63,864 nucleotides of DNA from Aphanomyces cochlioides (GCA_019828595.1 JAHQRK010000061.1:1-63864); one strand, 5' to 3'; shown: positions 14,058 to 27,186, counted from the first letter of the stretch. The notes: generated by a model not told the origin, from the letters alone. A program made the numbers and translations.

Positions 14058-16004
14058 GTGACGAGCCCTTTCTGCCACTTTAAGCCATACTCTGGCCAGA
14101 GGCTTGGACTCCGAAAGGCGAATTCCGACGCGATATGCGAATGTTACGAAGTAGGGCCTTTTTGGCTCGAAATACCGGACATTTTCATAGAGCAGCCAGG
14201 GACAGCTAAAACGTGTGTTTTTACTGTATTTTCATATTGACTTTGGACGAGTAAATCCTCTCCCCATAGTTCAACTTTTTACAGTAAGGGGACAATGTGT
14301 AACGTTGGTTACCACTATTGCAACTGATGGTGCTACTTTTTTTGATGGAGTACCACTGTTGATAGTGGGCCTACGGTGAGTATCATGAATCACTTAAGGG
14401 GTGTTGCATGAATACTTAGCAGGTGTATTACCCAGTATCAAAGTTTCAACTCATTGGATGTACGAGTTCAATAAGCGATATTAAACAATGTGATCTATTA
14501 CTTAAAGCTCTAACGCAACACGTAAGTACGAGAGTAATTTTGAAGGACAAACGCCAAGTCAAAAAAAGAGTAATTTTTATATACAAATTCCAAGTACAAA
14601 AATGAGTATTTTTTACATACAAACGCCAAGTCAAAAAAAGAGTAATTTGAGACAAGTTCGTTCGTAATAGTCAGCACTTCCAACCAACATCAACTAATTT
14701 GACCACTCAAGGTTGTATTGCCCGATGATATCCATGGCAAATATCCATTTGGTGTGATGTTGTCAATTCTTTGGTGTGTTGCTCAATACTTGGTGTCATG
14801 TTTTGTCACGATGTAACCCATGTTGCTGGACGTGCCAGTTGTCGATAATATTAATAATCAAACAATTCCACATACAAAATGAAAATATTGTCCTACTATT
14901 TAAAATAATACCTGCCAAAGATGAGATGAATGGCAGTTGAGTTTTTCTGGGACGATGCAAGGTGAGATGCATGTCTTAGGATAGCTTCACTCGGGCAGAA
15001 AAGGCCGCTGAATAAGCGGTCAACACACTGTGTAGTAGGGTGAGGAGCCCTTTCTGCCACTTTAAGCCATACTCTGGCCAGAGGCTTGGACTCCGAAAGG
15101 CGAATTCCGACGCGATATGCGAATGTTACGAAGTAGGGCCTTTTTGGCTCGAAATACCGGACATTTTCATAGAGCAGCCAGGGACAGCTAAAACGTGTGT
15201 TTTTACTGTATTTTCATATTGACTTTGGACGAGTAAATCCTCTCCCCATAGTTCAACTTTTTACAGTAAGGGGACAATGTGTAACGTTGGTTACCACTAT
15301 TGCAACTGATGGTGCTACTTTTTTTGATGGAGTACCACTGTTGATAGTGGGCCTACGGCGAGTATCATGAATCACTTAAGGGGTGTTGCATGAATACTTA
15401 GCAGGTGTATTACCCAGTATCAAAGTTTCAACTCATTGGATGTACGAGTTCAATAAGCGATATTAAACAATGTGATCTATTACTTAAAGCTCTAACGCAA
15501 CACGTAAGTACGAGAGTAATTTTGAAGGACAAACGCCAAGTCAAAAAAAGAGTAATTTTTATATACAAATTCCAAGTACAAAAATGAGTATTTTTTACAT
15601 ACAAACGCCAAGTCAAAAAAAGAGTAATTTGAGACAAGTTCGTTCGTAATAGTCAGCACTTCCAACCAACATCAACTAATTTGACCACTCAAGGTTGTAT
15701 TGCCCGATGATATCCATGGCAAATATCCATTTGGTGTGATGTTGTCAATTCTTTGGTGTGTTGCTCAATACTTGGTGTCATGTTTTGTCACGATGTAACC
15801 CATGTTGCTGGACGTGCCAGTTGTCGATAATATTAATAATCAAACAATTCCACATACAAAATGAAAATATTGTCCTACTATTTAAAATAATACCTGCCAA
15901 AGATGAGATGAATGGCACGATGCAAGGTGAGATGCATGTCTTAGGATAGCTTCACTCGGGCAGAAAAGGCCGCTGAATAAGCGGTCAACACACTGTGTAG
16001 TAGG

Positions 16005-19000
16005 GTGAGGAGCCCTTTCTGCCACTTTAAGCCATACTCTGGCCAGAGGCTTGGACTCCGAAAGGCGAATTCCGACGCGATATGCGAATGTTACGAAGTA
16101 GGGCCTTTTTGGCTCGAAATACCGGACATTTTCATAGAGCAGCCAGGGACAGCTAAAACGTGTGTTTTTACTGTATTTTCATATTGACTTTGGACGAGTA
16201 AATCCTCTCCCCATAGTTCAACTTTTTACAGTAAGGGGACAATGTGTAACGTTGGTTACCACTATTGCAACTGATGGTGCTACTTTTTTTGATGGAGTAC
16301 CACTGTTGATAGTGGGCCTACGGCGAGTATCATGAATCACTTAAGGGGTGTTGCATGAATACTTAGCAGGTGTATTACCCAGTATCAAAGTTTCAACTCA
16401 TTGGATGTACGAGTTCAATAAGCGATATTAAACAATGTGATCTATTACTTAAAGCTCTAACGCAACACGTAAGTACGAGAGTAATTTTGAAGGACAAACG
16501 CCAAGTCAAAAAAAGAGTAATTTTTATATACAAATTCCAAGTACAAAAATGAGTATTTTTTACATACAAACGCCAAGTCAAAAAAAGAGTAATTTGAGAC
16601 AAGTTCGTTCGTAATAGTCAGCACTTCCAACCAACATCAACTAATTTGACCACTCAAGGTTGTATTGCCCGATGATATCCATGGCAAATATCCATTTGGT
16701 GTGATGTTGTCAATTCGTTGGTGTGTTGCTCAATACTTGGTGTCATGTTTTGTCACGATGTAACCCATGTTGCTGGACGTGCCAGTTGTCGATAATATTA
16801 ATAATCAAACAATTCCACATACAAAATGAAAATATTGTCCTACTATTTAAAATAATACCTGCCAAAGATGAGATGAATGGCACGATGCAAGGTGAGATGC
16901 ATGTCTTAGGATAGCTTCACTCGGGCAGAAAAGGCCGCTGAATAAGCGGTCAACACACTGTGTAGTAGGGTGAGGAGCCCTTTCTGCCACTTTAAGCCAT
17001 ACTCTGGCCAGAGGCTTGGACTCCGAAAGGCGAATTCCGACGCGATATGCGAATGTTACGAAGTAGGGCCTTTTTGGCTCGAAATACCGGACATTTTCAT
17101 AGAGCAGCCAGGGACAGCTAAAACGTGTGTTTTTACTGTATTTTCATATTGACTTTGGACGAGTAAATCCTCTCCCCATAGTTCAACTTTTTACAGTAAG
17201 GGGACAATGTGTAACGTTGGTTACCACTATTGCAACTGATGGTGCTACTTTTTTTGATGGAGTACCACTGTTGATAGTGGGCCTACGGCGAGTATCATGA
17301 ATCACTTAAGGGGTGTTGCATGAATACTTAGCAGGTGTATTACCCAGTATCAAAGTTTCAACTCATTGGATGTACGAGTTCAATAAGCGATATTAAACAA
17401 TGTGATCTATTACTTAAAGCTCTAACGCAACACGTAAGTACGAGAGTAATTTTGAAGGACAAACGCCAAGTCAAAAAAAGAGTAATTTTTATATACAAAT
17501 TCCAAGTACAAAAATGAGTATTTTTTACATACAAACGCCAAGTCAAAAAAAGAGTAATTTGAGACAAGTTCGTTCGTAATAGTCAGCACTTCCAACCAAC
17601 ATCAACTAATTTGACCACTCAAGGTTGTATTGCCCGATGATATCCATGGCAAATATCCATTTGGTGTGATGTTGTCAATTCTTTGGTGTGTTGCTCAATA
17701 CTTGGTGTCATGTTTTGTCACGATGTAACCCATGTTGCTGGACGTGCCAGTTGTCGATAATATTAATAATCAAACAATTCCACATACAAAATGAAAATAT
17801 TGTCCTACTATTTAAAATAATACCTGCCAAAGATGAGATGAATGGCACGATGCAAGGTGAGATGCATGTCTTAGGATAGCTTCACTCGGGCAGAAAAGGC
17901 CGCTGAATAAGCGGTCAACACACTGTGTAGTAGGGTGAGGAGCCCTTTCTGCCACTTTAAGCCATACTCTGGCCAGAGGCTTGGACTCCGAAAGGCGAAT
18001 TCCGACGCGATATGCGAATGTTACGAAGTAGGGCCTTTTTGGCTCGAAATACCGGACATTTTCATAGAGCAGCCAGGGACAGCTAAAACGTGTGTTTTTA
18101 CTGTATTTTCATATTGACTTTGGACGAGTAAATCCTCTCCCCATAGTTCAACTTTTTACAGTAAGGGGACAATGTGTAACGTTGGTTACCACTATTGCAA
18201 CTGATGGTGCTACTTTTTTTGATGGAGTACCACTGTTGATAGTGGGCCTACGGCGAGTATCATGAATCACTTAAGGGGTGTTGCATGAATACTTAGCAGG
18301 TGTATTACCCAGTATCAAAGTTTCAACTCATTGGATGTACGAGTTCAATAAGCGATATTAAACAATGTGATCTATTACTTAAAGCTCTAACGCAACACGT
18401 AAGTACGAGAGTAATTTTGAAGGACAAACGCCAAGTCAAAAAAAGAGTAATTTTTATATACAAATTCCAAGTACAAAAATGAGTATTTTTTACATACAAA
18501 CGCCAAGTCAAAAAAAGAGTAATTTGAGACAAGTTCGTTCGTAATAGTCAGCACTTCCAACCAACATCAACTAATTTGACCACTCAAGGTTGTATTGCCC
18601 GATGATATCCATGGCAAATATCCATTTGGTGTGATGTTGTCAATTCTTTGGTGTGTTGCTCAATACTTGGTGTCATGTTTTGTCACGATGTAACCCATGT
18701 TGCTGGACGTGCCAGTTGTCGATAATATTAATAATCAAACAATTCCACATACAAAATGAAAATATTGTCCTACTATTTAAAATAATACCTGCCAAAGATG
18801 AGATGAATGGCACGATGCAAGGTGAGATGCATGTCTTAGGATAGCTTCACTCGGGCAGAAAAGGCCGCTGAATAAGCGGTCAACACACTGTGTAGTAGGG
18901 TGAGGAGCCCTTTCTGCCACTTTAAGCCATACTCTGGCCAGAGGCTTGGACTCCGAAAGGCGAATTCCGACGCGATATGCGAATGTTACGAAGTAGGGCC

Positions 19001-22000
19001 TTTTTGGCTCGAAATACCGGACATTTTCATAGAGCAGCCAGGGACAGCTAAAACGTGTGTTTTTACTGTATTTTCATATTGACTTTGGACGAGTAAATCC
19101 TCTCCCCATAGTTCAACTTTTTACAGTAAGGGGACAATGTGTAACGTTGGTTACCACTATTGCAACTGATGGTGCTACTTTTTTTGATGGAGTACCACTG
19201 TTGATAGTGGGCCTACGGCGAGTATCATGAATCACTTAAGGGGTGTTGCATGAATACTTAGCAGGTGTATTACCCAGTATCAAAGTTTCAACTCATTGGA
19301 TGTACGAGTTCAATAAGCGATATTAAACAATGTGATCTATTACTTAAAGCTCTAACGCAACACGTAAGTACGAGAGTAATTTTGAAGGACAAACGCCAAG
19401 TCAAAAAAAGAGTAATTTTTATATACAAATTCCAAGTACAAAAATGAGTATTTTTTACATACAAACGCCAAGTCAAAAAAAAGAGTAATTTGAGACAAGT
19501 TCGTTCGTAATAGTCAGCACTTCCAACCAACATCAACTAATTTGACCACTCAAGGTTGTATTGCCCGATGATATCCATGGCAAATATCCATTTGGTGTGA
19601 TGTTGTCAATTCTTTGGTGTGTTGCTCAATACTTGGTGTCATGTTTTGTCACGATGTAACCCATGTTGCTGGACGTGCCAGTTGTCGATAATATTAATAA
19701 TCAAACAATTCCACATACAAAATGAAAATATTGTCCTACTATTTAAAATAATACCTGCCAAAGATGAGATGAATGGCACGATGCAAGGTGAGATGCATGT
19801 CTTAGGATAGCTTCACTCGGGCAGAAAAGGCCGCTGAATAAGCGGTCAACACACTGTGTAGTAGGGTGAGGAGCCCTTTCTGCCACTTTAAGCCATACTC
19901 TGGCCAGAGGCTTGGACTCCGAAAGGCGAATTCCGACGCGATATGCGAATGTTACGAAGTAGGGCCTTTTTGGCTCGAAATACCGGACATTTTCATAGAG
20001 CAGCCAGGGACAGCTAAAACGTGTGTTTTTACTGTATTTTCATATTGACTTTGGACGAGTAAATCCTCTCCCCATAGTTCAACTTTTTACAGTAAGGGGA
20101 CAATGTGTAACGTTGGTTACCACTATTGCAACTGATGGTGCTACTTTTTTTGATGGAGTACCACTGTTGATAGTGGGCCTACGGCGAGTATCATGAATCA
20201 CTTAAGGGGTGTTGCATGAATACTTAGCAGGTGTATTACCCAGTATCAAAGTTTCAACTCATTGGATGTACGAGTTCAATAAGCGATATTAAACAATGTG
20301 ATCTATTACTTAAAGCTCTAACGCAACACGTAAGTACGAGAGTAATTTTGAAGGACAAACGCCAAGTCAAAAAAAGAGTAATTTTTATATACAAATTCCA
20401 AGTACAAAAATGAGTATTTTTTACATACAAACGCCAAGTCAAAAAAAGAGTAATTTGAGACAAGTTCGTTCGTAATAGTCAGCACTTCCAACCAACATCA
20501 ACTAATTTGACCACTCAAGGTTGTATTGCCCGATGATATCCATGGCAAATATCCATTTGGTGTGATGTTGTCAATTCTTTGGTGTGTTGCTCAATACTTG
20601 GTGTCATGTTTTGTCACGATGTAACCCATGTTGCTGGACGTGCCAGTTGTCGATAATATTAATAATCAAACAATTCCACATACAAAATGAAAATATTGTC
20701 CTACTATTTAAAATAATACCTGCCAAAGATGAGATGAATGGCACGATGCAAGGTGAGATGCATGTCTTAGGATAGCTTCACTCGGGCAGAAAAGGCCGCT
20801 GAATAAGCGGTCAACACACTGTGTAGTAGGGTGAGGAGCCCTTTCTGCCACTTTAAGCCATACTCTGGCCAGAGGCTTGGACTCCGAAAGGCGAATTCCG
20901 ACGCGATATGCGAATGTTACGAAGTAGGGCCTTTTTGGCTCGAAATACCGGACATTTTCATAGAGCAGCCAGGGACAGCTAAAACGTGTGTTTTTACTGT
21001 ATTTTCATATTGACTTTGGACGAGTAAATCCTCTCCCCATAGTTCAACTTTTTACAGTAAGGGGACAATGTGTAACGTTGGTTACCACTATTGCAACTGA
21101 TGGTGCTACTTTTTTTGATGGAGTACCACTGTTGATAGTGGGCCTACGGCGAGTATCATGAATCACTTAAGGGGTGTTGCATGAATACTTAGCAGGTGTA
21201 TTACCCAGTATCAAAGTTTCAACTCATTGGATGTACGAGTTCAATAAGCGATATTAAACAATGTGATCTATTACTTAAAGCTCTAACGCAACACGTAAGT
21301 ACGAGAGTAATTTTGAAGGACAAACGCCAAGTCAAAAAAAGAGTAATTTTTATATACAAATTCCAAGTACAAAAATGAGTATTTTTTACATACAAACGCC
21401 AAGTCAAAAAAAGAGTAATTTGAGACAAGTTCGTTCGTAATAGTCAGCACTTCCAACCAACATCAACTAATTTGACCACTCAAGGTTGTATTGCCCGATG
21501 ATATCCATGGCAAATATCCATTTGGTGTGATGTTGTCAATTCTTTGGTGTGTTGCTCAATACTTGGTGTCATGTTTTGTCACGATGTAACCCATGTTGCT
21601 GGACGTGCCAGTTGTCGATAATATTAATAATCAAACAATTCCACATACAAAATGAAAATATTGTCCTACTATTTAAAATAATACCTGCCAAAGATGAGAT
21701 GAATGGCACGATGCAAGGTGAGATGCATGTCTTAGGATAGCTTCACTCGGGCAGAAAAGGCCGCTGAATAAGCGGTCAACACACTGTGTAGTAGGGTGAG
21801 GAGCCCTTTCTGCCACTTTAAGCCATACTCTGGCCAGAGGCTTGGACTCCGAAAGGCGAATTCCGACGCGATATGCGAATGTTACGAAGTAGGGCCTTTT
21901 TGGCTCGAAATACCGGACATTTTCATAGAGCAGCCAGGGACAGCTAAAACGTGTGTTTTTACTGTATTTTCATATTGACTTTGGACGAGTAAATCCTCTC

Positions 22001-25000
22001 CCCATAGTTCAACTTTTTACAGTAAGGGGACAATGTGTAACGTTGGTTACCACTATTGCAACTGATGGTGCTACTTTTTTTGATGGAGTACCACTGTTGA
22101 TAGTGGGCCTACGGCGAGTATCATGAATCACTTAAGGGGTGTTGCATGAATACTTAGCAGGTGTATTACCCAGTATCAAAGTTTCAACTCATTGGATGTA
22201 CGAGTTCAATAAGCGATATTAAACAATGTGATCTATTACTTAAAGCTCTAACGCAACACGTAAGTACGAGAGTAATTTTGAAGGACAAACGCCAAGTCAA
22301 AAAAAGAGTAATTTTTATATACAAATTCCAAGTACAAAAATGAGTATTTTTTACATACAAACGCCAAGTCAAAAAAAGAGTAATTTGAGACAAGTTCGTT
22401 CGTAATAGTCAGCACTTCCAACCAACATCAACTAATTTGACCACTCAAGGTTGTATTGCCCGATGATATCCATGGCAAATATCCATTTGATGTGATGTTG
22501 TCAATTCTTTGGTGTGTTGCTCAATACTTGGTGTCATGTTTTGTCACGATGTAACCCATGTTGCTGGACGTGCCAGTTGTCGATAATATTAATAATCAAA
22601 CAATTCCACATACAAAATGAAAATATTGTCCTACTATTTAAAATAATACCTGCCAAAGATGAGATGAATGGCACGATGCAAGGTGAGATGCATGTCTTAG
22701 GATAGCTTCACTCGGGCAGAAAAGGCCGCTGAATAAGCGGTCAACACACTGTGTAGTAGGGTGAGGAGCCCTTTCTGCCACTTTAAGCCATACTCTGGCC
22801 AGAGGCTTGGACTCCGAAAGGCGAATTCCGACGCGATATGCGAATGTTACGAAGTAGGGCCTTTTTGGCTCGAAATACCGGACATTTTCATAGAGCAGCC
22901 AGGGACAGCTAAAACGTGTGTTTTTACTGTATTTTCATATTGACTTTGGACGAGTAAATCCTCTCCCCATAGTTCAACTTTTTACAGTAAGGGGACAATG
23001 TGTAACGTTGGTTACCACTATTGCAACTGATGGTGCTACTTTTTTTGATGGAGTACCACTGTTGATAGTGGGCCTACGGCGAGTATCATGAATCACTTAA
23101 GGGGTGTTGCATGAATACTTAGCAGGTGTATTACCCAGTATCAAAGTTTCAACTCATTGGATGTACGAGTTCAATAAGCGATATTAAACAATGTGATCTA
23201 TTACTTAAAGCTCTAACGCAACACGTAAGTACGAGAGTAATTTTGAAGGACAAACGCCAAGTCAAAAAAAGAGTAATTTTTATATACAAATTCCAAGTAC
23301 AAAAATGAGTATTTTTTACATACAAACGCCAAGTCAAAAAAAGAGTAATTTGAGACAAGTTCGTTCGTAATAGTCAGCACTTCCAACCAACATCAACTAA
23401 TTTGACCACTCAAGGTTGTATTGCCCGATGATATCCATGGCAAATATCCATTTGGTGTGATGTTGTCAATTCTTTGGTGTGTTGCTCAATACTTGGTGTC
23501 ATGTTTTGTCACGATGTAACCCATGTTGCTGGACGTGCCAGTTGTCGATAATATTAATAATCAAACAATTCCACATACAAAATGAAAATATTGTCCTACT
23601 ATTTAAAATAATACCTGCCAAAGATGAGATGAATGGCACGATGCAAGGTGAGATGCATGTCTTAGGATAGCTTCACTCGGGCAGAAAAGGCCGCTGAATA
23701 AGCGGTCAACACACTGTGTAGTAGGGTGAGGAGCCCTTTCTGCCACTTTAAGCCATACTCTGGCCAGAGGCTTGGACTCCGAAAGGCGAATTCCGACGCG
23801 ATATGCGAATGTTACGAAGTAGGGCCTTTTTGGCTCGAAATACCGGACATTTTCATAGAGCAGCCAGGGACAGCTAAAACGTGTGTTTTTACTGTATTTT
23901 CATATTGACTTTGGACGAGTAAATCCTCTCCCCATAGTTCAACTTTTTACAGTAAGGGGACAATGTGTAACGTTGGTTACCACTATTGCAACTGATGGTG
24001 CTACTTTTTTTGATGGAGTACCACTGTTGATAGTGGGCCTACGGCGAGTATCATGAATCACTTAAGGGGTGTTGCATGAATACTTAGCAGGTGTATTACC
24101 CAGTATCAAAGTTTCAACTCATTGGATGTACGAGTTCAATAAGCGATATTAAACAATGTGATCTATTACTTAAAGCTCTAACGCAACACGTAAGTACGAG
24201 AGTAATTTTGAAGGACAAACGCCAAGTCAAAAAAAGAGTAATTTTTATATACAAATTCCAAGTACAAAAATGAGTATTTTTTACATACAAACGCCAAGTC
24301 AAAAAAAGAGTAATTTGAGACAAGTTCGTTCGTAATAGTCAGCACTTCCAACCAACATCAACTAATTTGACCACTCAAGGTTGTATTGCCCGATGATATC
24401 CATGGCAAATATCCATTTGGTGTGATGTTGTCAATTCTTTGGTGTGTTGCTCAATACTTGGTGTCATGTTTTGTCACGATGTAACCCATGTTGCTGGACG
24501 TGCCAGTTGTCGATAATATTAATAATCAAACAATTCCACATACAAAATGAAAATATTGTCCTACTATTTAAAATAATACCTGCCAAAGATGAGATGAATG
24601 GCACGATGCAAGGTGAGATGCATGTCTTAGGATAGCTTCACTCGGGCAGAAAAGGCCGCTGAATAAGCGGTCAACACACTGTGTAGTAGGGTGAGGAGCC
24701 CTTTCTGCCACTTTAAGCCATACTCTGGCCAGAGGCTTGGACTCCGAAAGGCGAATTCCGACGCGATATGCGAATGTTACGAAGTAGGGCCTTTTTGGCT
24801 CGAAATACCGGACATTTTCATAGAGCAGCCAGGGACAGCTAAAACGTGTGTTTTTACTGTATTTTCATATTGACTTTGGACGAGTAAATCCTCTCCCCAT
24901 AGTTCAACTTTTTACAGTAAGGGGACAATGTGTAACGTTGGTTACCACTATTGCAACTGATGGTGCTACTTTTTTTGATGGAGTACCACTGTTGATAGTG

Positions 25001-25453
25001 GGCCTACGGCGAGTATCATGAATCACTTAAGGGGTGTTGCATGAATACTTAGCAGGTGTATTACCCAGTATCAAAGTTTCAACTCATTGGATGTACGAGT
25101 TCAATAAGCGATATTAAACAATGTGATCTATTACTTAAAGCTCTAACGCAACACGTAAGTACGAGAGTAATTTTGAAGGACAAACGCCAAGTCAAAAAAA
25201 GAGTAATTTTTATATACAAATTCCAAGTACAAAAATGAGTATTTTTTACATACAAACGACAAGTCAAAAAAAGAGTAATTTGAGACAAGTTCGTTCGTAA
25301 TAGTCAGCACTTCCAACCAACATCAACTAATTTGACCACTCAAGGTTGTATTGCCCGATGATATCCATGGCAAATATCCATTTGGTGTGATGTTGTCAAT
25401 TCTTTGGTGTGTTGCTCAATACTTGGTGTCATGTTTTGTCACGATGTAACCCA
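16005..25453 (+). repeat. Homogenised right-hand part of satellite A (last ~10 units)
   Basis: From about 16005 onward, all units are the short form with the gtgagg allele and almost always seven A. Spacing is 965 bp, with one 966 from an eight-A run near 19480. Only isolated single-base changes are seen, for example near 16714, 22488 and 25256. The left part mixes several alleles. The uniform block fits recent amplification or gene conversion toward the Helitron-proximal end. Confidence 0.7.
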
Positions 25454-25530
25454 AGTTCAGATTGCACAATCTGTGCGATCGATTAGTAGATCGAGGTCAT
25501 CGATGGTTGACAACCACGTACTTCTTCCTC
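25454..25530. other. Unassigned junction segment between satellite A and the Helitron Rep fragment
   Basis: These 77 bp match neither the satellite A unit nor recognisable Helitron coding sequence in the plus-strand frame. The frame is open but the translation is unlike the family until LVTRMF at 25531. The segment is rich in gatcga-type words, similar to the short stretch around the other inversion breakpoint near 26407-26428. It may be filler or a degraded bit of the gene. Confidence 0.5.
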
Positions 25531-26408
25531 TTAGTGACGCGCATGTTCCGTCTCAAGCTCTTAGCCATTGAAGCCATGCTGTACAAGGGGGGAGTTTTGG
25601 GTCGACAAGCTGCGTGTGTTCGTGTTGTCGAATTCCAAAAGCGTGGTCTGCCTCATGCCCATATGTTGGTCATTTTCACTGGGGACGACAAAATCAAGAC
25701 AGCTGCCGATATTGACAGTATTATCAGTGCAGAAATCCCCGACAAGGAAAAGAATCCAAGACTGCACGAAATTGTTACAACCTGCATGATTCACAAATGC
25801 AGCGACCGATGCCTGGAAAACGGGAAGTGCAAGAATAACTTTCCAAAAGCATACTGCAACGAAACATCAGAAGGCAGCGATGGATATCCACTCTACCGTC
25901 GTCGCCGCTCTTCGGCAGAGCGGCCCTCTGAGTATACCAACCAATATGTTATTCCGTACTGCCCAACGTTGAGTGCCATGTTCGACTGCCACATCAATGT
26001 CGAGGCGTGTACAAGTATATCTGCAGTCAAGTACCTGTACAAGTACATCTACAAGGGCTCCGACCGCTCAAATTTTCAACTTGAGTCCGGTGAACTTGAC
26101 GAAATCAAGCAATACCAAGATGCCCGCTATGTATCGTGCTGTGAGGCCCTCACACGCATTTTCTCTTTCGACATGTTCAAACGATCTCACGCTGTCGAGA
26201 ACCTCGAAATACACTTGGAAGGTGAACAAGTTGTATGCATTCCTACCGACCGCCCGATGAGCCCTCAGGAATTGGCAAGGAGGAACCGGACGAAACTCAC
26301 CGCGTTTTCTTAACTGTGCCGTGAAAACAGTAATTCACAAGCACTTGCGCGTGAATGTCTGTACCATGATATCCCCGAGCATTTCGTATGGAACAAAAAG
26401 CTCCGCCT
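25531..26408 (+). pseudogene. Helitron Rep core (HUH / two-tyrosine nuclease), inverted fragment with in-frame stop
   Basis: This fragment encodes the catalytic part of a Helitron Rep, the nuclease that nicks and joins single-stranded DNA in rolling-circle transposition. The open frame begins with TTG at 25462; there is no ATG, and family-like sequence starts with LVTRMFRLKL at 25531. The HUH metal-binding motif GLPHAH has its H-A-H at 25654-25662. The paired catalytic tyrosines lie in KYLYKYIYKG, with the two Tyr codons at 26032-26034 and 26044-26046. TAA at 26311-26313 interrupts the frame, but homology continues in the same frame through LYHDIPEHFVWNKKLR to about 26408. No helicase domain follows. 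The fragment is opposite in strand to the other Helitron pieces. Inverting it would place it directly after the middle piece in normal family order, so an internal inversion is inferred. Confidence 0.85.
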
Positions 26409-26410
26409 AG

Positions 26411-26980
26411 TCGATCAGCTGGAGATCGTTTAAATCCATAGTCGTCTTTCGCCAATTCCAGCTCCCTGTCGATTTCAACCCACTTTGGATTGCATGTCAC
26501 AGTGATAAAAAGGTCTGGTCGACCGAACTTGCGAACAATTGCCATGGCGTCAAGGTAACGTTGTCTCATGTACCGAGGTCCACCCGTGTAAGATGACGGC
26601 AAAACAATCCTTTTTCCAATGCTTCTGAGGTCCACATCATGCGAAACAGCGTCATGAAGTGCGCGGTACGTGTCGCTGCGGAGGTTGTTGGTTTGGTCAC
26701 GAATATATCGAAGCCTTTGATTTTCCACCTTTGCAAAATTGTCGACTGCAAACACTTGAAATAGAGGTCCGCTGGCATGTAATGGAGAGAATGCACCGCG
26801 CTCGTGCAAATGGTATCGAGCATAATCGTTCAAACTCACGTTTTCATGATTGCGACCGCTCTTGTTGTCAAACGACCACCCCAAAGTCCCAGTGGGAAAG
26901 AGCAAAGGGTATTGAAGCGGGTCATATGCCGAATGAAATTCCTTAATGCGAAATAAGCGTTGTTCCCCAGGTTGTCGATA
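26411..26980 (-). pseudogene. Helitron-like N-terminal region, middle fragment
   Basis: The minus strand encodes the part of the Helitron_like_N region that normally lies just before the HUH motif. Reading from 26980 leftward, the recognisable stretches are EFHSAYDPLQYPLLFPTG, then LHASGPLFQVFAVDNFAKVE, then GKRIVLPSSYTGGPRYMRQ, then DLFITVTCNPKW, ending near SPADR at about 26411. The frame is open throughout. Upstream it runs into satellite-derived sequence at 26980 and has no start codon of its own. Downstream, open frame persists to 26297, but that part is antisense to the inverted Rep core and unlike the family. The piece is therefore bounded by a satellite insertion on one side and an inversion breakpoint on the other, and cannot be a functional gene. 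Confidence 0.85.
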
Positions 26981-27164
26981 ATTACTCTCGTACTTACGTG
27001 TTGCGTTAGAGCTTTAAGTAATAGATCACATTGTTTAATATCGCTTATTGAACTCGTACATCCAATGAGTTGAAACTTTGATATTGGGTAATACACCTGC
27101 TAAGTATTCATGCAACACCCCTTAAGTGATTCATGATACTCGCCGTAGGCCCACTATCAACAGT
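26980..27164 (-). repeat. Partial satellite A unit, opposite orientation, fragment 1
   Basis: The reverse complement of these 185 bp matches the part of the satellite A unit corresponding to 757-942 of the first copy, almost without change (one substitution noticed, attggg for actggg). Its right end, at 27164, falls inside the CCACT/AGTGG stem-loop of the unit. Its left end joins the Helitron middle fragment directly. The length equals the satellite B period, but the sequences are unrelated. Confidence 0.9.
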
Positions 27165-27186
27165 AAATGCAACTGAAATGCAACAG
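27165..27186. other. 22-bp filler made of an imperfect 11-bp direct duplication
   Basis: The sequence is aaatgcaactg followed by aaatgcaacag. It joins the two partial satellite A copies and matches neither at this phase, although the unit contains the similar word attgcaactgatgg. Short templated filler of this kind is typical of end-joining repair. Confidence 0.6.

Larger units (their letters stand above)
1..25453 (+). repeat. Satellite A: ~965-bp tandem array, about 26 copies
   Basis: The same sequence of about 965 bp recurs head to tail from the first base to 25453. There the match stops abruptly, inside the stretch that reads gtcacgatgtaaccca. A fixed landmark recurs at 460, 1425, 2390, 3355, 4319, 5292, 6274, 7256, 8220, 9201 and so on to 24691, which gives 26 landmarks. 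Spacings are 964-966 bp, or 973, 981 and 982 bp. Differences between copies are few: a 17-bp indel, a run of six, seven or eight A residues, and scattered single-base changes. The array continues beyond the left edge. Each unit carries small open frames of 60-82 codons on both strands, but they have stops on every side, resemble nothing I recognise and repeat only because the unit repeats. I see no rRNA, tRNA or transposon protein in the unit. Confidence 0.97.

Noticed and set aside
1..25453. Recurring 60-82-codon open frames in satellite A as a tandem gene family
   Set aside because: They occur on both strands, overlap each other, often use non-ATG starts, match no family I know and vary with indels that ignore the frame.
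1..25453. rDNA intergenic-spacer subrepeats
   Set aside because: No rRNA gene or recognisable rDNA promoter sequence lies anywhere in the window.
26297..26410. Minus-strand frame continuing past SPADR as Helitron protein
   Set aside because: The plus strand here encodes recognisable Helitron sequence (LYHDIPEHFVWNKK), so the minus-strand extension is a shadow beyond the inversion breakpoint.
26980..27164. Link between the 185-bp inserted satellite A fragment and the 185-bp satellite B unit
   Set aside because: Only the length coincides; the sequences are unrelated.
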